Shown here: one piece after another, positions 28,652-37,647 of the stretch
Layout: the number at the start of each line of letters is the position of its first letter
Position numbering within the stretch: position 1 is the first letter of the stretch
Assembly (NCBI RefSeq): GCF_004564275.1
Contig: NZ_SPDV01000001.1
Location: forward strand, 1 to 64,000
Direction of reading: 5' to 3'
Origin: Sphingomonas parva (ex Maeng et al. 2020)
Lineage (GTDB): Bacteria; Pseudomonadota; Alphaproteobacteria; Sphingomonadales; Sphingomonadaceae
DNA: 64,000 nt
Notes under the pieces: model-generated
What the model saw: only the letters and a program-made list of their open reading frames with translations
Database searches by the model: none
What the model was told of the DNA's origin: nothing
Made by a program: the position numbers and the translations under genes

Positions 28652-30825
28652 TGGACGGCCCCGCCACATCCGCCGGCGCGGCCGCCGAGCCGTCGGTCCC
28701 GGAACCCGCGCTGACGCTCGCGCCGCAGGACCGCTTCTTCAACCGGGAGCTGAGCTGGCTGGCGTTCAATCGCCGGGTGCTCGAGGAGGCGTGCAACCCC
28801 GCCCACCCGCTGCTCGAGCGGCTCCGGTTCCTGTCCATCTCGGGTAACAATCTCGACGAATTCTTCATGGTGCGGGTGGCGGGCCTCAAGGGCCAGCAGC
28901 TGCTCGGCGTCGAGGAGCCGTCCGCCGACGGACTGACGCCGGCGCAGCAGCTCGAGGCCATCGCCGTCGCCGCGGACGGGCTGACCCGCAACCAGCAGCA
29001 GGTATGGCGTCAGCTCCGCAGCGACCTCGCCGAGGCGGGCGTGACCGTGATCCGCAGCGCCGAGATCGACGATGCCGAAGGCGAATGGATCGATCGCCAT
29101 TTTCGCGAGCAGATCTTTCCGATCCTGACGCCGCAGGCGATCGACCCTGCCCATCCGTTCCCCTTCATCCCCAACAAGGGCTTCTCGCTGATCTTCGATC
29201 TGAAGCGCCTGTCCGACGGCGAATCGATCCACGAGCTGCTGATGGTCCCGCCGACGGTATCGCGCTTCGTGCGGCTGCCGGGGAAGAGCGCCCGCTACGT
29301 GGCCATCGAGACCCTGATCCGGCGCCACATCGCGACCCTGTTTCCTGGCTACGAGCTGCTCGGCGGCGGTGCGTTCCGCATCATCCGCGACAGCGACATA
29401 GAGGTCGAGGAAGAGGCCGAGGATCTCGTCCGCTTCTTCCGCAGCGCGATCAAGCGCCGCCGCCGCGGCCGCGTCGTGCGCCTGGCATTCGAGGCGGACA
29501 TGCCGGAGGACCTGAAGACGCTGGTCAGCGCCGGGCTCGATGCGAAGGATGCCCTGGTCTATTCGTCGAGCGGCTTCCTCGGCATCGCGGATCTCGACAC
29601 GCTGGTCGAGGAGGATCGCGCGGACCTCAAGTTCCGGCCGTTCGATCCGCGCTTCCCGGAGCGGATCCGCGAGCATGGCGGCGATTGCTTCGCCGCGATC
29701 CGCAGCAAGGACATCGTCGTCCACCATCCGTACGAGAGTTTCGAGGTGGTGGTCGAGTTCCTGAAACAGGCCGCCGCCGACCCCGACGTCGTGGCGATCA
29801 AGCAGACGCTCTACCGGGCCGGCAAGCAGTCCGCGATCATCCGCGCGCTGATCGACGCCGCCGAAGCCGGCAAGTCGGTCACCGCGGTGGTGGAACTGAA
29901 GGCACGTTTCGACGAGGAGCAGAACCTGCTTTGGGCCAATGCGCTGGAGCGCGCCGGCGTGCAGGTCGTCTACGGCTTCATCGACTGGAAGACCCACGCC
30001 AAGGTTTCGATGGTGATCCGCCGCGAGGAGAAGGGCTACCGGACCTACTGCCATTTCGGCACCGGCAACTACCATCCGGTCTCGGCGCGGGTGTACACCG
30101 ATCTGAGCTTCTTCACGGCGGATCCGCGGGTCGGCCGGGACGTCAGCCAGCTGTTCAACTACATCACCGGCTATGTCGAGCCGCAGGGGCTGGAGCTGGT
30201 GACCATGTCGCCCCATGGCCTGCGCGAGGAGCTCACCGCATTGATCGACCGCGAGATCGAGCACGTGCGGCACGGCCGTCCCGGCGCGATCTGGGCGAAG
30301 ATGAACTCGCTGGTCGATCCGGCGATCATCGACCGGCTCTACGCCGCGAGCAGCGCCGGGGTCGACATCGAGCTCGTGGTCCGCGGCATCTGCTGTCTGA
30401 GGCCAGGCGTGGCCGGCCTTTCCGAGCATATCCGGGTGAAGTCGATCGTCGGCCGCTTCCTCGAGCACAGCCGGATCTGGTGCTTCGGCAATGGCGAGGA
30501 GCTGCCGAGCAAGAAGGCTCTGGTCTATATCAGCTCGGCCGACTGGATGCCGCGCAACTTCGACCGCCGCGTCGAGTACATGCTCCGGGTCGAGAACCCG
30601 ACGGTCCATGCCCAGGTCGTCGACCAGGTCCTGGTCGCCAATCTGATCGACAACGAGCAGAGCTGGCGTCTCCATCCCGACGGCCGCTACGAGCGGCTCT
30701 CCCCGGACGGCGAGCCGCCGTTCAACCTGCACGATTACTTCATGACCAATCCGTCCCTGTCCGGCCGCGGCGCGGCCCTGCGCAGCGGCGCCGTGCCGAA
30801 GCTCCGCCTGCGTCGCGCTCACTGA
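28651..30825 (+). CDS. ppk1: polyphosphate kinase 1
   Basis: 724 aa, four-domain PPK1. It polymerises the terminal phosphate of ATP into polyphosphate through a phosphohistidine; the candidate is His449 in [10 protein letters not shown]. The N-terminal [19 protein letters not shown] and [14 protein letters not shown], the [19 protein letters not shown] loop and the C-terminal [15 protein letters not shown] motif are all characteristic. ATG 28651 overlaps the hdaA stop. ppx follows 14 bases downstream. Confidence 0.97.
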   Translation: MDGPATSAGAAAEPSVPEPALTLAPQDRFFNRELSWLAFNRRVLEEACNPAHPLLERLRFLSISGNNLDEFFMVRVAGLKGQQLLGVEEPSADGLTPAQQLEAIAVAADGLTRNQQQVWRQLRSDLAEAGVTVIRSAEIDDAEGEWIDRHFREQIFPILTPQAIDPAHPFPFIPNKGFSLIFDLKRLSDGESIHELLMVPPTVSRFVRLPGKSARYVAIETLIRRHIATLFPGYELLGGGAFRIIRDSDIEVEEEAEDLVRFFRSAIKRRRRGRVVRLAFEADMPEDLKTLVSAGLDAKDALVYSSSGFLGIADLDTLVEEDRADLKFRPFDPRFPERIREHGGDCFAAIRSKDIVVHHPYESFEVVVEFLKQAAADPDVVAIKQTLYRAGKQSAIIRALIDAAEAGKSVTAVVELKARFDEEQNLLWANALERAGVQVVYGFIDWKTHAKVSMVIRREEKGYRTYCHFGTGNYHPVSARVYTDLSFFTADPRVGRDVSQLFNYITGYVEPQGLELVTMSPHGLREELTALIDREIEHVRHGRPGAIWAKMNSLVDPAIIDRLYAASSAGVDIELVVRGICCLRPGVAGLSEHIRVKSIVGRFLEHSRIWCFGNGEELPSKKALVYISSADWMPRNFDRRVEYMLRVENPTVHAQVVDQVLVANLIDNEQSWRLHPDGRYERLSPDGEPPFNLHDYFMTNPSLSGRGAALRSGAVPKLRLRRAH

Positions 30826-30839
30826 GGAATCCAGGAACA

Positions 30840-32303
30840 GTGCCCCACACCGAACCGGTCGCGATCGTCGACATCGGCTCGAACTCGGTTCGTCTCGTCG
30901 TCTATTCGGGATCGCCGCGGATCCCCTCGATCATCTTCAACGAAAAGGTGCTGGCCGGCCTCGGCGCCAGCCTCGCCAAGACCGGACGGCTCGGGGAGGA
31001 GGCGCAGGAGCGGGCGCTTGAGGCGATGCGTCGCTTCCGCCTCCTGATCGGCCAGATGGACGTGAAGCGCACCCGGGTCGTCGCCACTGCGGCCGCGCGC
31101 GACGCCGAGAACGGCGATGCCTTTCTCGACCGCATCCGCGCGCTCGGCTTCGATCCGGAGGTGATCTCGGGCGAGATGGAGGGCATCCTGGCCGGGGAAG
31201 GCGTGCTGTCCGGCATCCCCGAGGCCGAGGGGGTGATCGGCGATCTCGGCGGCGGCAGCCTCGAGCTGGCCGAGGTCGGCGGCGGCAAGGTCGGCCGCAG
31301 CGTCTCGCTTCCGCTCGGCGTGCTGCGAATCGGGGAGCCGAACAGGAAGGCGGAGGCGCGGGTCCGCGCCACGCTACGCGAGGCGCTGGAGGACACCGGC
31401 CTCGGCGCGCGCGGCAGAGGGAGGCCCTTCTACATGGTCGGCGGTTCCTGGCGCGCGCTCGCCCGCCTCGACCTGATCGCGACCAATTATCCTCTGGCCA
31501 TCACCCACCAATATCGGATGGCGCCGTCGCGGCCCGAGGAGCTGCGGAAGATGATCCGGCTGCTTGACAAGGCGGATCCGCGCAGCATCCCGACGTTGAC
31601 CGCGTCGCGCATTCCAACCCTGCCGGCGGCCAAGCTGATCCTCTCTTCGGTGGCCGACGAGCTGGAGCCGAGCGAGCTCGTCGTCTCGAGCTTCGGCATC
31701 CGCGAAGGCCTGCTCTACCATCAGCTCACCGAGGAGGAGCGAAAGCTCGATCCTCTCGTCGAGGCGGCGCGCGACGCCGGGCGGGGGCTGAGCCGCTTCG
31801 GCGAGCATGGCGATCTGCTCGATCGCTGGATCGCGCCGATCTTCGACGATCCGCCCGAGCGGGCTCGGCTTCGCCTCACCGCCTGCCTGCTGGCGGACGT
31901 GGCCTGGCAGGCGCACCCGGATTTCCGGGCCGAGCGGGGACTCGAGATGGCGCTGCACGGCAATTGGGTCGGCGTCGATGCGCCGGAGCGCGTGATGATC
32001 GCGCAGGCGCTCTGGGCCAATTTCGGCGGCGGCCGCAGCCTGCCCGACAAGGCCGTCGCCGCGCTGTGCACCGAGGCGGAGCTCGAACGCGCCGCGCTCT
32101 GGGGCCTGGCGATGCGTCTCGGCCAGCGGCTGAGCGGCGGCCTCGCGGCGGCGCTCGAGCGTAGCCGCCTCGGCTGCGCCGACGGCACGCTGACCTTGTG
32201 CCTGCGCGCGGGGGAGGAGGCGCTCTACGGCGAGACGGTGGACCGCCGCTTCCGCCGCCTCGGCTCCGCCCTGGGGTGCAGGACCCGCGTCTCCACCCTC
32301 TGA
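30840..32303 (+). CDS. ppx: exopolyphosphatase / pppGpp phosphohydrolase (Ppx/GppA)
   Basis: 487 aa. It degrades polyphosphate from its ends or hydrolyses pppGpp. The ASKHA-fold ATPase core shows AIVDIGSNSVRLVVY, the VIGDLGGGSLEL phosphate loop and VVSSFGIREGLLY. A C-terminal HD-like helical domain follows (about 310-480). The start is GTG 30840 after AGGAAC. It sits directly behind ppk1, so synthesis and breakdown genes share a transcript. Confidence 0.94.
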   Translation: MPHTEPVAIVDIGSNSVRLVVYSGSPRIPSIIFNEKVLAGLGASLAKTGRLGEEAQERALEAMRRFRLLIGQMDVKRTRVVATAAARDAENGDAFLDRIRALGFDPEVISGEMEGILAGEGVLSGIPEAEGVIGDLGGGSLELAEVGGGKVGRSVSLPLGVLRIGEPNRKAEARVRATLREALEDTGLGARGRGRPFYMVGGSWRALARLDLIATNYPLAITHQYRMAPSRPEELRKMIRLLDKADPRSIPTLTASRIPTLPAAKLILSSVADELEPSELVVSSFGIREGLLYHQLTEEERKLDPLVEAARDAGRGLSRFGEHGDLLDRWIAPIFDDPPERARLRLTACLLADVAWQAHPDFRAERGLEMALHGNWVGVDAPERVMIAQALWANFGGGRSLPDKAVAALCTEAELERAALWGLAMRLGQRLSGGLAAALERSRLGCADGTLTLCLRAGEEALYGETVDRRFRRLGSALGCRTRVSTL

Positions 32304-32435
32304 AGTCGCTCGGGCCGGGGGGCTGAACGGGGCCGAGGCACGCCTCGTCGCTGCGGACGTGGCAGCGTCCGCGCTCTGTCTTAAGATCGTCCTATACAGG
32401 GGAGAGTGCGAACCAACCGAAGGGTGACGATCGTG

Positions 32436-32612
32436 ATGACCGCCGACACCGAGACTGCCTTCCTGCTTCGGCGCGCCGAGGAAGAGGCGGTGCAGGCAAT
32501 TCGGACGGAGACCACCCCGGCCGCGGCTGCCCATTATCACCTCGCGCTTCTCTACAGTGAACGCGCCCGCGTCGCGCTCGCCAACCTGCCGCGCAGCTAC
32601 GCCGCCCGGTGA
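32436..32612 (+). CDS. small hypothetical protein
   Basis: 58 aa, no known domain. It is strongly helical, with TAFLLRRAEEEAVQAIRTE and AAAHYHLALLYSERAR, the latter resembling one half of a TPR-like helical hairpin. ATG 32436 has AGGGTGA upstream; GTG 32406 is an in-frame alternative. It may be a short soluble helical adaptor. Its stop overlaps the region that encodes the next membrane protein in another frame. Confidence 0.55.
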   Translation: MTADTETAFLLRRAEEEAVQAIRTETTPAAAAHYHLALLYSERARVALANLPRSYAAR

Positions 32613-32916
32613 TCCCCGGCGGGCGAAGGCCTCCGGCACCGCCGGCCGCGGCTGCGCGGCGCTGATCGCCGCCGTCTCCGCGATCCTGATCGTGCCGGCC
32701 TTGCCGAGGGCAATGGTGGCGCCGCTCGTTATCGAGACGGGCTCGGCGTTCGGCTGGATCGCCGTCTACCTGCTGTTCTTCAGTCCGTTGCTGCTGCTCG
32801 TCGCCGCGATCGCGGGTCTGTTCGCCTGGCGCCGCTACAACCGGACGCGGCTTGCAATCGCGCTGATCTTCTTCCTGCCTGCAGTAGTCGTTCTTGCCGG
32901 AACGCTCAGCCTCTGA
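32557..32916 (+). CDS. small membrane protein, start uncertain
   Basis: Up to 119 aa. Three hydrophobic segments are visible: GCAALIAAVSAILIVPALP, GWIAVYLLFFSPLLLLVAAIAG (shortened from a longer segment) and LAIALIFFLPAVVVLAGTL. If GTG 32557 is used the gene overlaps the previous one by 56 bases. ATG 32713 would give only the last two segments and has GAGGG too close to it. No family recognised. The hydrophobic pattern argues for a real gene, but the start is open. Confidence 0.5.
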   Translation: MNAPASRSPTCRAATPPGDPRRAKASGTAGRGCAALIAAVSAILIVPALPRAMVAPLVIETGSAFGWIAVYLLFFSPLLLLVAAIAGLFAWRRYNRTRLAIALIFFLPAVVVLAGTLSL

Positions 32917-33006
32917 CCTCTCGGCCCACGGGGCGGATCGGTTCTGGAGGCGGCACGTTCCGTGCGCAGGGCGCGCGGCCCGGACCAAGACCGAGGGGAG
33001 CAGGAA

Positions 33007-33393
33007 ATGGAGCAGGGCAGCGGGTTCGCGGCAGGTCTGGCGCAGATGATGGAGCCGGTCGCCAAGGGCCTCGAACTGTTCGGAGTGGTCGTAATCGTCC
33101 TCTCGGTCGTGCTGGCGACGGTGCGGTTTGCGATCGACCTGCGCGGCACCACTCGCAAGACCGCTTATGATTCCTACCGCGCCAATCTCGGCCGCGGCAT
33201 CCTGCTCGGCCTGGAGCTGCTGGTCGGCGCCGACATCATCGCCACTGTGACGGCGCCGCTTACCTGGGAGAGCGTGGGCCTGCTCGGGCTCATCGTGCTG
33301 ATCCGCACCTTCCTCAGCTTCTCGCTGGAGACCGAGATCGAGGGCGTCGTGCCCTGGCGGCGGCGTGCCGTGGGCGAGCGCGAAGCGCGCTGA
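33007..33393 (+). CDS. DUF1622 membrane protein
   Basis: 128 aa with three membrane segments (about 24-46, 68-88, 93-112). The stretches LELFGVVVIVLSVVLA, YDSYRANLGRGILLGLELLVGADII and LIVLIRTFLSFSLETEIEG match the DUF1622 family, a widespread small integral membrane protein of unknown function. ATG 33007 follows AGCAGGA. Confidence 0.85.
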   Translation: MEQGSGFAAGLAQMMEPVAKGLELFGVVVIVLSVVLATVRFAIDLRGTTRKTAYDSYRANLGRGILLGLELLVGADIIATVTAPLTWESVGLLGLIVLIRTFLSFSLETEIEGVVPWRRRAVGEREAR

Positions 33394-33424
33394 CCTGCAA
33401 GCCGGGCGGCGGAGCCGCACGGAT

Positions 33425-34045
33425 CTAGCGTAGCGGGGGCGCGGTGGACGCGGCCTTTTCGACCGGCTGGAACAGAGTGATCGAGACGATTCGAAGATGC
33501 GCCATGCGCTGGTCCGGCGGCACCAGCATCTCGAGCTGCGACAGGCGGCCGGGAAGCAGTCGGCAGGCCTGTGCGTCGAGCTGCGGGCCGATCGGCCCGA
33601 CATGCACCGGCAACGGCCGCGTCACCTCATAGGTCACGACGCGGTCGACCAGCGGTTTCCATTTCTCCTTCACCGCCAGGCCCAGGCGCAAATCTTCGAC
33701 GTGGAGGATGTCGTCGAACGTGCCGAAACCGCCGGGACGCGTCGGCGGCTGGTAGGCTCCGAGCACCATCTTGAAGCGCGTGCCGACGGGCAGCTCCTGC
33801 TGCGTCGGCACGAACCAATCCGGCCAGGGAGACGGAGAGTCCGAAGTGAGGCGCTGGAAAGCGATCTGCGCCTCTTCGTCCGAATGATAGCGCCAGCGGT
33901 TCGCCTGTCTCCACTGACGACCCGGCGGCGAATTCCACGAAGGCCACCCGGCGCAGGACGGCATGGCGGGCGCCGACGACTGCGCGGCCGAGGCGGCCGA
34001 CGTCGTGACCAGCCACCACGCCAGGATGATCGTCGCCGTTCTCAT
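33425..34045 (-). CDS. exported hypothetical protein
   Basis: 206 aa. A signal peptide covers about 1-20 (TSAASA-AQ). The mature part has Trp-rich segments (CAGWPSWNSPPGRQWRQANRW is the longest cluster) and a beta-rich C-terminus (about 90-200). There are only two cysteines, and no motif is recognised. It stands alone between two divergent or convergent neighbours. ATG 34045. I cannot propose a function. Confidence 0.65.
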   Translation of the reverse strand: MRTATIILAWWLVTTSAASAAQSSAPAMPSCAGWPSWNSPPGRQWRQANRWRYHSDEEAQIAFQRLTSDSPSPWPDWFVPTQQELPVGTRFKMVLGAYQPPTRPGGFGTFDDILHVEDLRLGLAVKEKWKPLVDRVVTYEVTRPLPVHVGPIGPQLDAQACRLLPGRLSQLEMLVPPDQRMAHLRIVSITLFQPVEKAASTAPPLR

Positions 34046-34257
34046 CGCAAGCTCTCCCCCAAAGAGTGACGCCGGCGAGGATAAGCGAGAAGCGCGTCGG
34101 GCGCACGGCGGCGTTTCGGACCTGGCGCCGCCGCGGATCGAGCCACGTCTTGCATCGATCGAGTGCGCCTTTGGCTTGGCCTCTCGGCGCGGTCATCCCG
34201 TAAACGAAGACGAAGCCCGACGTGGACAGCGGGCATTGGGAGATGGATGTGACCAGC

Positions 34258-35187
34258 ATGAGCCCCGTGGACATGGCCCGCCGATTGGGCGGCGGCCTGC
34301 TCTCCTTTCCGGTGACCCACTTCGGCGACGATGGCCGGTTTCGCGAGCAGAGCTATCGCGAGCATTGCGCCTGGATGCTGAGCCACGAGCTCAGCGGCCT
34401 GTTTCCCGCCGGCGGCACCGGCGAATTCTTCTCGTTGACCCCGGCCGAGGTGAAGACGGTCGTCGCCGCCGCCGTCGCCGAGGCGGGCGGGCGCCTGCCG
34501 GTGATCTCCGGCTGCGGCTATGGCACCGCGATCGCGGTGGAGATCGCCCGCGACGCCGAGCAGGCCGGAGCGGACGGGCTGCTGTTGCTGCCGCCCTATC
34601 TCGTCGGCGCCAAGCAGGAAGGCCTCGAACGGCACATCGAGGCGGTGTGCCGCGCCACCGGCCTCGGCGTCATCGTCTACAATCGCGACAATGCTGTGGT
34701 GGACGACGAGACGCTCGCGCGGCTGTGCGAGCGCAACCCCAATCTGGTCGGCTACAAGGACGGTGTGGGCGACATCGAGCTGATGACGCGCATCTTCGCC
34801 CGCATGGGTGATCGCCTGACCTATGTCGGCGGCCTCCCGACCGCCGAGACCTTCGCAATTCCCTATCTGACGATGGGCGTCACGACCTATTCGTCGGCGA
34901 TCTTCAACTTCATGCCGGAGTGGGCGCTCGCCTTCTACCGTGCCGTCCGCGCCGACGATCGCCAGGAGGTGCTGAAGCAGCTCCGCCAGTTCGTCCTGCC
35001 CTATATCGCGCTGCGCAACCGCGGCCGGGGCTATGCCGTGTCGATCGTCAAGGCGGGTTGCCGGCTCGTAGGCCGCGATCCGGGGCCGGTGCGCAGCCCG
35101 CTGACCGATCTCAGCCCGGGCGAGCATGAGGAGCTGCGCATGCTGATCGAGGTCGCAGCGCCGGACGAACTCGCCGCCGCCGCCTGA
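34258..35187 (+). CDS. kdgD: 5-dehydro-4-deoxyglucarate dehydratase
   Basis: 309 aa DapA/NAL-superfamily TIM barrel. It converts 5-keto-4-deoxyglucarate to 2-ketoglutarate semialdehyde with loss of water and CO2, in the oxidative route for glucarate, galactarate and uronates. [12 protein letters not shown]-like start (here [13 protein letters not shown]), [22 protein letters not shown] and GYKDGVGD with the Schiff-base Lys167 are diagnostic. ATG 34258 matches the usual N-terminus; GTG 34222 and ATG 34243 are alternatives. Partner enzymes (aldarate dehydratase, semialdehyde dehydrogenase) are not in the window. Confidence 0.93.
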   Translation: MSPVDMARRLGGGLLSFPVTHFGDDGRFREQSYREHCAWMLSHELSGLFPAGGTGEFFSLTPAEVKTVVAAAVAEAGGRLPVISGCGYGTAIAVEIARDAEQAGADGLLLLPPYLVGAKQEGLERHIEAVCRATGLGVIVYNRDNAVVDDETLARLCERNPNLVGYKDGVGDIELMTRIFARMGDRLTYVGGLPTAETFAIPYLTMGVTTYSSAIFNFMPEWALAFYRAVRADDRQEVLKQLRQFVLPYIALRNRGRGYAVSIVKAGCRLVGRDPGPVRSPLTDLSPGEHEELRMLIEVAAPDELAAAA

Positions 35188-35205
35188 AGCGGCTAGGCTG
35201 GGATC

Positions 35206-36096
35206 ATGTTCGAGCTCAGCCAGCTCCGCTGCTTCGTCGCCGCCGCCGAGGAACTGCACTTCGGCCGCGCGGCGCAGCGGCTCAACATGACCCAATCGCC
35301 GCTCAGCCGGCAGATCCAGCTGCTCGAGCGCATTCTCGGCGTTATGCTGCTGGAGAGGACGAGCCGAAACGTAGCCCTCACGCCGGCCGGGCGGGTCTTC
35401 CTGATCGAGGCGCGGCGCATCGTCCGGCTTGCCGAAAGCGCCGCCTTGTCGGCGCGGCGCGTGGCGCAGGGCGAGGGCGGCAAGGTGGCGATCGGCTTCA
35501 CCGCCGTGTCCGGCTACGGGCTGGTGCCGCAGATCGTCGCCCAGGCGCGTGCCTCGCTTCCGAATATCGAGATCGAGCTGCGCGAGATGGTCACGGTCGA
35601 TCAGGTCGAGTCGCTGCTCACCGGGCTGATCGACATCGCCTTCGTCCGGCCGCCGCTCGAGCGGCAGGAGTTCGAGGCGATCCATGTTCGCGGCGAGCCG
35701 TTGCTGGTCGCGCTTCCGCCCGGCGACCCGCGCCAGGGGCAATCCACCTTCGAGGTCGGCGATCTCGATGGCCAGCCGTTGATCATGTACGCCCGCCAGG
35801 GCGCCGGCTATTTCCACGATCTTCTCATCCGGCTGTTCGCCGAGGCCGAGATCGCGCCGCTCTACGTCCAGCATGTCACGCAGATCCATTCGATGCTCGG
35901 CCTGGTCCGGGCAGGCATCGGCGCGGCGCTCGTTCCCGAATCGGCCGTCGAGCTCCATTTCCAGGACGTCCAGTTTCGAAGGCTGCTGACGGCCCCCGAA
36001 ACGCCCGTCGAGCTGCACATGGCCTGGCACCGGGACAATCGGAACCCGGCGCTCGACAGCATCCGCAAACTCTGCGCGGACGTTCTCGGCGCATGA
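35206..36096 (+). CDS. LysR-family transcriptional regulator
   Basis: 296 aa. The N-terminal winged helix-turn-helix (1-60, LRCFVAAAEELHFGRAAQRL, MTQSPLSRQIQLLE) is followed by a periplasmic-binding-protein-like effector domain (about 92-295). It sits 18 bases after kdgD, and its stop overlaps the esterase start as ATGA, so the three form one unit. By position it should sense a sugar acid or its breakdown product and control this locus; the effector is unknown. Confidence 0.92.
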   Translation: MFELSQLRCFVAAAEELHFGRAAQRLNMTQSPLSRQIQLLERILGVMLLERTSRNVALTPAGRVFLIEARRIVRLAESAALSARRVAQGEGGKVAIGFTAVSGYGLVPQIVAQARASLPNIEIELREMVTVDQVESLLTGLIDIAFVRPPLERQEFEAIHVRGEPLLVALPPGDPRQGQSTFEVGDLDGQPLIMYARQGAGYFHDLLIRLFAEAEIAPLYVQHVTQIHSMLGLVRAGIGAALVPESAVELHFQDVQFRRLLTAPETPVELHMAWHRDNRNPALDSIRKLCADVLGA

Positions 36097-37643
36097 TCGA
36101 CCGGCGCGCGCTGCTTGGCGGCCTGCTCGCCGTCCCGGTCGCCGCCCACGCTGTCGGCAGACGTGGCGGCGACCCGATTGCCGCGACCCGACACGGGCGG
36201 GTGAGGGGACGCACGAAGCGGAGCGTCCTCGTCTTCCGGGGGATCCGCTACGGAGGGGACACATCCCGAACGCGCTTCCGCCGTGCCTTGCCGCCGGCGC
36301 CCTGGCCCGGGGTGGCGGACGCACTCGCCTACGGCCCGGCCGCCCCCCAGACGAGGGCGCCGGAGGCGACGAGCGAGGACTGTCTGTTCCTCAACGTCTG
36401 GACGCCTGCGCTCGACAACGGCCGCCGTCCCGTGATGGTCTATCTGCACGGCGGCGCCCATGCGCACGGCTCCGGCTCGGACCCGCTCTACGACGGCGCC
36501 AACCTGGCCCGGCGCGGGGACGTGGTGGTGCTGACGCTGAATCACCGTCTCGCCGGGCTCGGCTACGCCTATCTCGCCCAGCTCGGCGGACCGGCGGAAT
36601 CGGGCAACGTCGGCAATCTCGACATCGTCCTCGCGCTGCAATGGGTGCGGGACAATATTGCGGCCTTCGGCGGCGATCCGCACCGCGTGATGATCTTCGG
36701 CCAATCGGGCGGCGGCGCGAAGGTCGTGACGCTCATGGCGATGGCCGAGGCGCGGCCTCTTTTCCATGCGGCTGCGACGATGAGCGGTCAGCACGTCACC
36801 GCCGCCGGCCCCAACCACGCGACCTTGCGCGCCAGGGCGTGGATGGAGCGTGCCGGGGCGGGCAGCGTCGCCGAACTCGAGCGGCTTCCGGTCGAGCGTC
36901 TCGTCGAGGCGATGGCGATGACCGATCCGCTCGAAGGCAAGGGTGAGATCAGCTTCACGTCCACGCTCGATCATCGCGTGCTCGTCCGCCATCCCTTCTA
37001 CCCGGGCGCGCCGCGCGAGGCCGCCCACATTCCGCTGATCGTCGGCAATACCCACGACGAGACCGGCCTGTGGATCCGCGCGACGCTGGAACGCGGCGAT
37101 ACGACCTGGGACAACTTGCCTGCCCGGCTCGCGCGCGAGATGGTGCGGGATGTGGCGCCCGATCACGTGGTCGCGCGCTATCGTGCGCTGTATCCGGAGC
37201 GGACGCCGGGGCAGATCCTGCTCGCCGCCTCGACTGCCGGGCGCTCCTGGCCCGGCCATCTCATCCAGGCCGAGGAGCGCGCCCGGATCGAGGCGCCGAC
37301 CTGGATGTACCAGCTGGATTTCCCTTCCCCGGAGGCTGGCGGCGTGTTCGGGGCCTTCCACACGCTCGACATTCCCCTGGTGTTCGACAACACCGGCGTG
37401 CCGGGCGCTGCGACGGGTAATGGGCCGGATGCGCGGCGGCTTGCCGGGCGCATGGCCGATGCGTTCATCGCGCTCGCCCGCACCGGCGATCCGAACGTGC
37501 CCGGCCTGCCGCACTGGCCGCGCTATGACCTCACCCGCCGGGCGACGATGATCTTCGACCGTGAGCCGCGGATCGAGAATGATCCCCGGCGCGAGGAGCG
37601 CTTGCTGTTCGAGGTCGCGCCCTACATCAAGCCGGGCGGCTGA
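36093..37643 (+). CDS. exported type-B carboxylesterase
   Basis: 516 aa alpha/beta-hydrolase. The N-terminus MIDRRALLGG is twin-arginine-like, followed by a hydrophobic stretch to AHA. The oxyanion-hole motif YLHGGAHAHGSG, the nucleophile Ser205 in GQSGGG, the acid in NTHDETG and the His in GAFHTLDIP make a complete catalytic triad. The EDCLFLNVWTP signature is typical of the family. It is translationally coupled to the LysR gene. In this sugar-acid locus it may release an esterified acid; that role is inferred from context only. Confidence 0.9.
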   Translation: MIDRRALLGGLLAVPVAAHAVGRRGGDPIAATRHGRVRGRTKRSVLVFRGIRYGGDTSRTRFRRALPPAPWPGVADALAYGPAAPQTRAPEATSEDCLFLNVWTPALDNGRRPVMVYLHGGAHAHGSGSDPLYDGANLARRGDVVVLTLNHRLAGLGYAYLAQLGGPAESGNVGNLDIVLALQWVRDNIAAFGGDPHRVMIFGQSGGGAKVVTLMAMAEARPLFHAAATMSGQHVTAAGPNHATLRARAWMERAGAGSVAELERLPVERLVEAMAMTDPLEGKGEISFTSTLDHRVLVRHPFYPGAPREAAHIPLIVGNTHDETGLWIRATLERGDTTWDNLPARLAREMVRDVAPDHVVARYRALYPERTPGQILLAASTAGRSWPGHLIQAEERARIEAPTWMYQLDFPSPEAGGVFGAFHTLDIPLVFDNTGVPGAATGNGPDARRLAGRMADAFIALARTGDPNVPGLPHWPRYDLTRRATMIFDREPRIENDPRREERLLFEVAPYIKPGG

Positions 37644-37647
37644 CGCC

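Noticed and set aside
34222-35187. kdgD as a second dapA
   Set aside because: The N-terminus, [12 protein letters not shown] and GYKDGVGD motifs are those of 5-dehydro-4-deoxyglucarate dehydratase; the true dapA is at 54671-55546.
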